Source: CAZOGW01 sp964579415 (lineage in GTDB: Bacteria; Actinomycetota; Acidimicrobiia; Spongiisociales; UBA5794). From it: DNA of 5,983 nt. Below the pieces are notes generated by a model. It had not been told where the DNA came from. It worked only from the letters and a program-made list of their open reading frames with translations, and searched no databases. Positions 1 through 4,175 of this stretch are shown piece by piece. The first letter of the stretch is position 1; each line of letters begins with the position of its first letter. Where the stretch lies: positions 1-5,983 of the forward strand of contig CAZOGW010000156.1 of assembly GCA_964579415.1 (NCBI GenBank). Reading direction: 5' to 3'. Both the position numbers and the translations under genes were made by a program.

Positions 1-118
1 GGGGGGAGATGAAGAACCCGCCACCACGAAGCCCCGGGGGGAGATGAAGAACCCGCCACCACGAAGCCCCGGGGGGAGATGAAGAACCCGCCACCGCAGA
101 ACCCCGGGGGAGACGGAG
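1..118. repeat. 35-bp GC-rich tandem repeat array, three full copies plus a degenerate fourth, cut by the window edge
   Basis: Units lie at 1-35, 36-70 and 71-105. Units 1 and 2 are identical: each starts with six G, carries GATGAAGAACCCGCCACCA in the middle and ends in CCCC, so every junction contains the palindrome CCCCGGGG. Unit 3 differs from them only at positions 96, 98, 99 and 101, all transitions. A degenerate partial fourth copy covers about 106-118, just before the amidohydrolase stop codon. The period is not a multiple of three, so the array does not encode a periodic peptide. The plus strand meets TGA stops, while the minus strand has no stop in any frame across the full units. 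There are no spacers, so it is not CRISPR. It sits immediately 3' of the amidohydrolase gene and may be a transcribed 3' region or a dispersed genomic repeat. Its function is unknown, and its left limit is outside the window. Confidence 0.9.
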
Positions 119-121
119 ATA

Positions 122-1114
122 TCAACCGTAGAGCCACCGGGCCGCGTTCGCCGAGCGGATGGCGACTCGCTCGTCTTCGGTGAGCCTCGGGGCCCGCGCC
201 AGGGTCCCCAGAGGATCCGCGTCGCCGACGTCGAAGGGGGAATCGGTGCCGATGACGACGTTGTCAGGACCGACGACTTCGACCATGAAGCTGATCACCT
301 GCGGCGAATGTGTCAGGGTGTCGAAGTAGACGCGGTCGAGCCAGGTGGCCGGCGGCTGGTCGATCTGCGCCTTCGGTTCGGGGCGCACCCGCCAGCAGTG
401 GTCCCAGCGGCCCAGCAGGTAGGGCGCCACGCCGCCGCCGTGCACGAAGCACACCCGCAGCGACGGGTACCGCTCCAGAGCGCCGGAGAAGATGAGGCTG
501 GCCAGTGCCGTCGCCGACTCCACCGGCATGCCGAGCATGTTGACGAGGAGGTACTCGTTCCAGCGGGGAGACGGCACCGAGTCGGGGTGGATGAGAACGG
601 GCAGCGAGGCTGCGTCGATCGCCTCCCACACCGGCTCCAGCGAAGCGGTGGTGACGTTCTCGCCGGCGACGACGCTCCCCATGGTGACCCCGACCAGGCC
701 GAGGCTCCGGGCCCGTTCCAGCTCGGCGAGGGAGGCAGCGGCGTCCTGGAGGGGCAATGTGGCCAGACCGGCGAGCCGGTCGGGGTGGCGGGCCACTGCG
801 GCGGCGGTGGCGTCGTTGAGGTGCCGGGCGACGGCGGCGGTGCGTCCCGGGTCGTCCCAGTAGCGAAAGGTGAACGGAGGCGGCGACAGCAGCCGCCGGT
901 CCACCCCGGCCCGGTCGGCGGCCGCCAGGATGGCGCCGACGTCGCCGAGCTGGTCGATGGTGGTCCCGGTCCCTCCGCCGTTGACCGTCACCGAGCGGGG
1001 GGTGCCGTTCCATTCCTCGACCCGGACCACGCCGGGACCGTCCGCAATCAGGTCCAGCGTCGAAGGGGGCACGTAGTGGGCATGAACGTCCCAGACCGCT
1101 TCGGGTGATGGCAT
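122..1114 (-). CDS. ACMSD-like metal-dependent amidohydrolase/decarboxylase (Amidohydro_2 family)
   Basis: This is a 330-residue cytosolic TIM-barrel hydrolase/decarboxylase of the amidohydrolase superfamily. An N-terminal His-x-His (H11, H13, in DVHAHY) follows the first strand. H176 in VLIHPD, H225 in FVHGGG and D291 in IGTDSPF complete the usual single-metal site and catalytic base. From memory, Pseudomonas ACMSD uses His9, His11, His177, His228 and Asp294, a nearly identical spacing. R236, eleven residues after H225, matches the position of the substrate-carboxylate arginine supplied across the ACMSD dimer. The length also fits that family (about 330-340). Reactions in the family include decarboxylation of aminocarboxymuconate semialdehyde, resorcylates and related acids. 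The actual substrate cannot be read here, and no catabolic or NAD-pathway genes are adjacent. The ATG at 1114 is chosen because AAGGAG lies six bases upstream and the conserved first strand begins a few residues later; the open frame extends to 1447 but would overlap the divergent protease. No signal peptide or membrane segment is seen. The gene is divergent from the protease. Confidence 0.88.
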   Translation of the reverse strand: MPSPEAVWDVHAHYVPPSTLDLIADGPGVVRVEEWNGTPRSVTVNGGGTGTTIDQLGDVGAILAAADRAGVDRRLLSPPPFTFRYWDDPGRTAAVARHLNDATAAAVARHPDRLAGLATLPLQDAAASLAELERARSLGLVGVTMGSVVAGENVTTASLEPVWEAIDAASLPVLIHPDSVPSPRWNEYLLVNMLGMPVESATALASLIFSGALERYPSLRVCFVHGGGVAPYLLGRWDHCWRVRPEPKAQIDQPPATWLDRVYFDTLTHSPQVISFMVEVVGPDNVVIGTDSPFDVGDADPLGTLARAPRLTEDERVAIRSANAARWLYG

Positions 1115-1120
1115 CGGCTG

Positions 1121-1126
1121 CTCCTT
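1121..1126 (-). promoter_or_regulatory. Ribosome binding site of the amidohydrolase gene
   Basis: The minus strand reads AAGGAG here, followed by a six-base spacer and the ATG at 1114-1112. This near-consensus Shine-Dalgarno site decides the start against several ATG/GTG codons further upstream in the same open frame, none of which leads into recognisable amidohydrolase sequence. Confidence 0.8.
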
Positions 1127-1168
1127 CGGTACCTCGTCGGCTGCACCAAACCACGCCCCGCCAGGGAG

Positions 1169-1197
1169 TCGAAATCGGTGGTGGAGTGGTGTAGCTT
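1169..1197 (+). promoter_or_regulatory. Weak candidate promoter for the protease gene
   Basis: TCGAAA at 1169-1174 matches four of six bases of the TTGACA -35 box. A 17-bp spacer separates it from TAGCTT at 1192-1197, which keeps the TA...T pattern of a -10 box. Transcription would start near 1204 and give a leader of about 85 nt containing both inverted repeats that follow. Matches this weak occur by chance, and actinobacterial promoters are often poorly conserved, so this is only a candidate. The divergent amidohydrolase promoter must also lie in 1115-1289, but no convincing one is seen. Confidence 0.2.
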
Positions 1198-1211
1198 TCA
1201 CACTGTCAGAT

Positions 1212-1249
1212 GGCGTGCCGCTGTTTGCGCGAACTTTCGGCGGCACGTC
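1212..1249 (+). promoter_or_regulatory. Long inverted repeat in the protease leader (possible RNA hairpin or operator)
   Basis: CGTGCCGC at 1214-1221 is the exact reverse complement of GCGGCACG at 1240-1247. Allowing G-U pairs, the stem extends to twelve base pairs (1212-1223 with 1238-1249) around a 14-nt, T-rich loop. It ends 40 bases before the protease ATG and upstream of the Shine-Dalgarno region, so it does not hide that site. It could be a leader hairpin that stabilises the mRNA, or a regulator-binding dyad serving either divergent gene. Which of these holds cannot be decided from sequence. Confidence 0.45.
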
Positions 1250-1250
1250 C

Positions 1251-1267
1251 ATGGATCGGCAATCCAT
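1251..1267 (+). promoter_or_regulatory. Short inverted repeat directly after the first leader hairpin
   Basis: ATGGAT at 1251-1256 and ATCCAT at 1262-1267 are perfect reverse complements around the five-base loop CGGCA. The element begins one base after the larger inverted repeat ends and lies just before the GAGAGG ribosome-binding region. A 6-bp stem alone is weak evidence, but the position between the large hairpin and the Shine-Dalgarno site makes it worth recording. Confidence 0.3.
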
Positions 1268-1271
1268 CCGA

Positions 1272-1287
1272 GGGAGAGGGACAAGGA
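1272..1287 (+). promoter_or_regulatory. Purine-rich ribosome binding region of the protease gene
   Basis: GGGAGAGGG at 1272-1280 ends nine bases before the ATG at 1290. A second motif, AAGGA at 1283-1287, is probably too close (two bases) to serve alone. The region supports the start at 1290, from which translation leads straight into a signal peptide. The in-frame ATG at 1251 has no comparable upstream purine tract. Confidence 0.6.
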
Positions 1288-1289
1288 TC

Positions 1290-4091
1290 ATGCGATCGAG
1301 ACGTACCTGGCTGATGCTCGCCCTGGTACTGCTGCTGCTACCGATTCCGGTGGCGGCGGTGGCCCAGGACGCGCCGGAACCCGTGGGGGGATCTGTCCTC
1401 GCCGGGCCTGCCGAGGGCGAACCGGAGGACATCGCCATCGGGTTCATGCGTGAAGAGGCGGCCGCCTACGGCGTCGCCGAGTCGGACCTGGACGAGTTGG
1501 TGGTGCTGTCGAGCATCACCAGCGAGCACAACGGTGTCACCCATGTCAACCTGATCCAGCACTACCAGGGCCTCGAAGTGTTCGGGGGCCATGTCACCGT
1601 GAACGTCATGGCCGACGGCGCCGTCCTGTTCGTGGGCAACTCGCTGGTGTCGAACCTGCGGGTCGCCGGTGAGAGCGACGCCGAGTTGAACGCCGTGGCC
1701 GCCGTCGAGGCTGCCGCCGACGGCCTGGATCTCGACGAGCCCGCCGGCCTGAGGGTCCTCAGCGTCGCCGGCGAGCCTTCGGACGAGACGGTCCTCACCA
1801 CGGGCGGGATCTCCGACGAGCCCATCCAGGCCAAGCAGGGCTGGCAGCCCACCGCCGCCGGCCTGCGCCCGGCATGGCAGGTGGTGATCGACGAGAGCGA
1901 GGCTTCCCACCTGTGGAACGCCACCGTCGACGCCGTCACCGGCGGGCTACTCGCCGTCGAGGACTGGACCGTGCACGATTCCACCGGCGACCTGGCCCAC
2001 CTGGTCCGCCCGGAATCGACCCGCGCCTCCCTCCCCGCCGCCTCGCTCCAACCGGGCGGAGCCTGGGGACCGTACGAGTCGGCCAACGACGGCGCCAGCT
2101 ACCGGGTGTTCGAGCCTCCCAAGGAGAGCCCCAACGAGATGCCGCGGACGCTGCAGGTGAGCCCCGCAGACGCCCTCGCCTCGCCGTTCGGCTGGCACGA
2201 CACCAACGGCGCTGCCGGGCCGGAGTACACCATCACCCGGGGCAACAACGCCCACGCCTACACCGACCGGGACGCCAACCAGCAGATCGACCCGGGGAGC
2301 GAGCCGGACGCGGGCCCGACGCTGGCGTTCGACTACCCCGCCGACTTCAACGAGCACCCGCAGAACTACGTGCCGGCTGCGCTGACCAACCTGTTCTTCT
2401 GGTGCAACATCACCCACGACGTCACCTACCGGTACGGCTTCACCGAGGCGTTCGGCAACTTCCAGGTGAACAACTACGGGCGTGGTGGCGTCGGCGGCGA
2501 CGACGTGCCCTGCGAAGGTCAGGACGGGAGCGGCACCAACAATGCCAACTTCTCCACCCCGGCCGCCGACGGCGGGCGACCCCGCATGCAGATGTTCCTG
2601 TGGCCGGGCGACCAGTTCGGCCTTCCCAACGCGGTCACGGTGGGTGGGACCACCTACCTGGCGCAGTTCGCCCGCTTCACGCCGGCACCGACGTCGGCCG
2701 GACTCAGCGGGCCGCTGGTGCTGGCCGACGACGGGGTGGGCGCGCCGAACGACGGGTGCACGGCGTATACGGTCGCGGCCGGCTCGATCGCCGTCGTCGA
2801 CCGCACCAACACGTGCAACTTCTACGTCCAGACCACCAACGCCCAGAACGCCGGCGCCTCGGCGCTGGTCATCGCCAACAACGCCGGGGGCAACCCGCCG
2901 ATCATGGCCGGGTCGATGAACCCGCCGCTGTCCATCCCGACGGTGATGGTCAACCAGGCGGACGGGACCGCGCTCAAGGCGCAGCTCCCGGTGGCGGGTA
3001 CGGTGCACCGCAACACCAACCGGCCGGCGATCCGTGACGCCAACTTCCGTGCCATCACCGTGCTCCACGAGTACGGGCACGGTGTGTCCAACCGGCTCAC
3101 CGGCGGCCCCGGGATCAACTGCCTGAGCGGCAACGAGCAGATGGGCGAGGGCTGGAGCGACTACCTGGCCATCAATATCCTGCTCGACCCGGCGCTGGAC
3201 GACCCAGAGGGAGTCCGTGGTTACGGCAACTACGCCCAGTTCCAGCCGAGCCGCACCGGGCCCGGCTTCCGGGCGGCGCCCTACTCGCGCAACATGAACA
3301 TCCAGCCGTTCACCTACGACATGATCAAGACCGGCGGCTGGGCTTACGGCGGGTCGCTGGCTGTCCCCCACGGGATCGGTTCCGTGTGGGCCGGGGTGTT
3401 GTGGGACATGACGTGGAACCTCATCGATGCGCGCGGCCACAACCCCAACATCTACGACACCTGGGACACGGGCGGCAACAACCTGGCGCTCCAACTCGTC
3501 ATGGACGGGTTCAAGATCCAGGGCTGCGCCCCCGGGTTCGTGGTGGCACGGGCGGCGATCATCGCCGCCGACCAGGCGCTGACCGGCGGGGAGAACTGGT
3601 GCCTGCTGTGGCGGTCGTTCGCCCGCCGCGGACTCGGTGTGTCGGCTATCCAGGGCGGTACCGGCCGTGACGACAACACCCAGGCGTTCGACATCCCCGG
3701 CGAGTGCAGGCGCCAGAGCGTCCGGCTCAACCTGAGCGGCGCCAACGTGCCGTCGGCGTGGCAGGTGCCCAATGCCGGCGACCTGGGCGCCACCGCCGGG
3801 GTGCAGGCGTCGTGGGGCCAGGACGGGCGCTTCTGCCTGTCCCGGTTCCAGCTCACCGGGCTCAGCGCCTCGCAGATCACCTCGGTGAAGGTGCACTACG
3901 GCGGCCACGGCGAGCCCGGCGGCACCGAGGTCATCGACCTGCAGATCCCGCCCGGCGGCGTTCCCAACCGGTGCGTCACCGGCGTCGACACCGACCTGCT
4001 CAAGGACATCCAGACCCAGCCGAGCCGCTATTACATCAACGTCACCACCGCCGACTTCCCCAACGGGGCGATCCGCGGGCAGCTGAACTAG
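1290..4091 (+). CDS. Secreted M36 (fungalysin-type) zinc metalloprotease with PA insert and C-terminal CHRD domain
   Basis: The 933-residue precursor is an extracellular zinc endopeptidase. Residues 1-25 are a signal peptide: MRSRR, a leucine-rich core, and likely cleavage at AVA|QD. About 71-117 is an FTP propeptide module and about 195-226 is PepSY-like; such prodomains act as chaperone and inhibitor and are cut off. Catalytic sequence starts near 298, with conserved stretches at 367-384 (N-x-F-F-W through YRYGF) and 411-435 (QDGSGTNNANF onward). A protease-associated (PA) domain occupies about 460-566 and interrupts the catalytic domain. The zinc site follows: H593-E594-Y-G-H597 (HEXXH) and E620 in GEGWSD. 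The catalytic domain ends after ARRGLG (778-783). About 809-933 is a CHRD domain ending in TADFPNGAIRGQLN. Ten Cys, including a likely PA-domain pair at C490 and C509, fit an exported protein. No sorting signal or C-terminal anchor is seen, so it is probably released. Substrate specificity is unknown; bulk protein degradation for nutrition is the simplest guess. Confidence 0.93.
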   Translation: MRSRRTWLMLALVLLLLPIPVAAVAQDAPEPVGGSVLAGPAEGEPEDIAIGFMREEAAAYGVAESDLDELVVLSSITSEHNGVTHVNLIQHYQGLEVFGGHVTVNVMADGAVLFVGNSLVSNLRVAGESDAELNAVAAVEAAADGLDLDEPAGLRVLSVAGEPSDETVLTTGGISDEPIQAKQGWQPTAAGLRPAWQVVIDESEASHLWNATVDAVTGGLLAVEDWTVHDSTGDLAHLVRPESTRASLPAASLQPGGAWGPYESANDGASYRVFEPPKESPNEMPRTLQVSPADALASPFGWHDTNGAAGPEYTITRGNNAHAYTDRDANQQIDPGSEPDAGPTLAFDYPADFNEHPQNYVPAALTNLFFWCNITHDVTYRYGFTEAFGNFQVNNYGRGGVGGDDVPCEGQDGSGTNNANFSTPAADGGRPRMQMFLWPGDQFGLPNAVTVGGTTYLAQFARFTPAPTSAGLSGPLVLADDGVGAPNDGCTAYTVAAGSIAVVDRTNTCNFYVQTTNAQNAGASALVIANNAGGNPPIMAGSMNPPLSIPTVMVNQADGTALKAQLPVAGTVHRNTNRPAIRDANFRAITVLHEYGHGVSNRLTGGPGINCLSGNEQMGEGWSDYLAINILLDPALDDPEGVRGYGNYAQFQPSRTGPGFRAAPYSRNMNIQPFTYDMIKTGGWAYGGSLAVPHGIGSVWAGVLWDMTWNLIDARGHNPNIYDTWDTGGNNLALQLVMDGFKIQGCAPGFVVARAAIIAADQALTGGENWCLLWRSFARRGLGVSAIQGGTGRDDNTQAFDIPGECRRQSVRLNLSGANVPSAWQVPNAGDLGATAGVQASWGQDGRFCLSRFQLTGLSASQITSVKVHYGGHGEPGGTEVIDLQIPPGGVPNRCVTGVDTDLLKDIQTQPSRYYINVTTADFPNGAIRGQLN

Positions 4092-4093
4092 GA

Positions 4094-4136
4094 GGAAGGG
4101 TGCCGGGTTCCCGAAGCGGGAACCCGGCACCCTTCC
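4094..4136. terminator. Perfect 20-bp hairpin, probable bidirectional terminator between convergent genes
   Basis: Bases 4094-4113 are the exact reverse complement of 4117-4136, leaving the three-base loop AAG (or five bases, GAAGC, if the closing pair opens). The stem is mostly G-C and starts two bases after the protease stop codon. The VWA gene converges from the other side, so one hairpin can serve both transcripts. No U tract follows on either strand, which is common for hairpin terminators in high-GC actinobacteria. An alternative or added role is to protect mRNA 3' ends. Confidence 0.85.
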
Positions 4137-4175
4137 GTACTAAGTACTAAGTACTAAGTACTAAGTACTAAGTAT
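4137..4175. repeat. AT-rich 7-bp tandem repeat (TAAGTAC) abutting the terminator
   Basis: GTAC at 4137-4140 is followed by four exact copies of TAAGTAC (4141-4168) and a final TAAGTAT (4169-4175). The array starts at the base after the terminator stem and ends at the stop codon of the VWA gene. Each junction contains the palindrome AGTACT, at 4143, 4150, 4157 and 4164. Because seven is not a multiple of three, the TAA on the plus strand and the TAG on the minus strand fall in all three frames on both strands. Base composition is far below the G+C content of the window. Function is unknown. Confidence 0.95.

Noticed and set aside
1..118. CRISPR array
   Set aside because: Units are directly adjacent with a 35-bp period and no unique spacers between them; this is a simple tandem repeat.
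308..1108. A 266-residue plus-strand open frame opposite the amidohydrolase
   Set aside because: It is a compositional shadow: no domain, Gly/Arg/His-rich sequence, and no good ribosome binding site, while the minus strand has all amidohydrolase motifs.
1204..1209. CTGACA on the minus strand as a -35 box for the amidohydrolase
   Set aside because: It resembles TTGACA, but no acceptable -10 hexamer lies 16-18 bases downstream; the nearest TA-containing hexamer is only about ten bases away.
1215..1289. Earlier protease starts at 1215 and 1251
   Set aside because: The codon at 1215 is inside the large inverted repeat, and the ATG at 1251 lacks an upstream Shine-Dalgarno tract. The ATG at 1290 follows a purine-rich tract and opens a normal signal peptide, although 1251 cannot be fully excluded.
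1115..1447. N-terminal extension of the amidohydrolase up to 1447
   Set aside because: The added 111 residues are low-complexity, overlap the signal peptide and propeptide region of the divergent protease, and the AAGGAG site fixes the start at 1114.
1947..4130. A 727-residue open frame on the minus strand opposite the protease
   Set aside because: Long antisense frames are expected opposite a high-GC gene. Its translation is low-complexity Val/Gly/Arg-rich with no recognisable domain, while the plus strand encodes a complete, motif-perfect protease.
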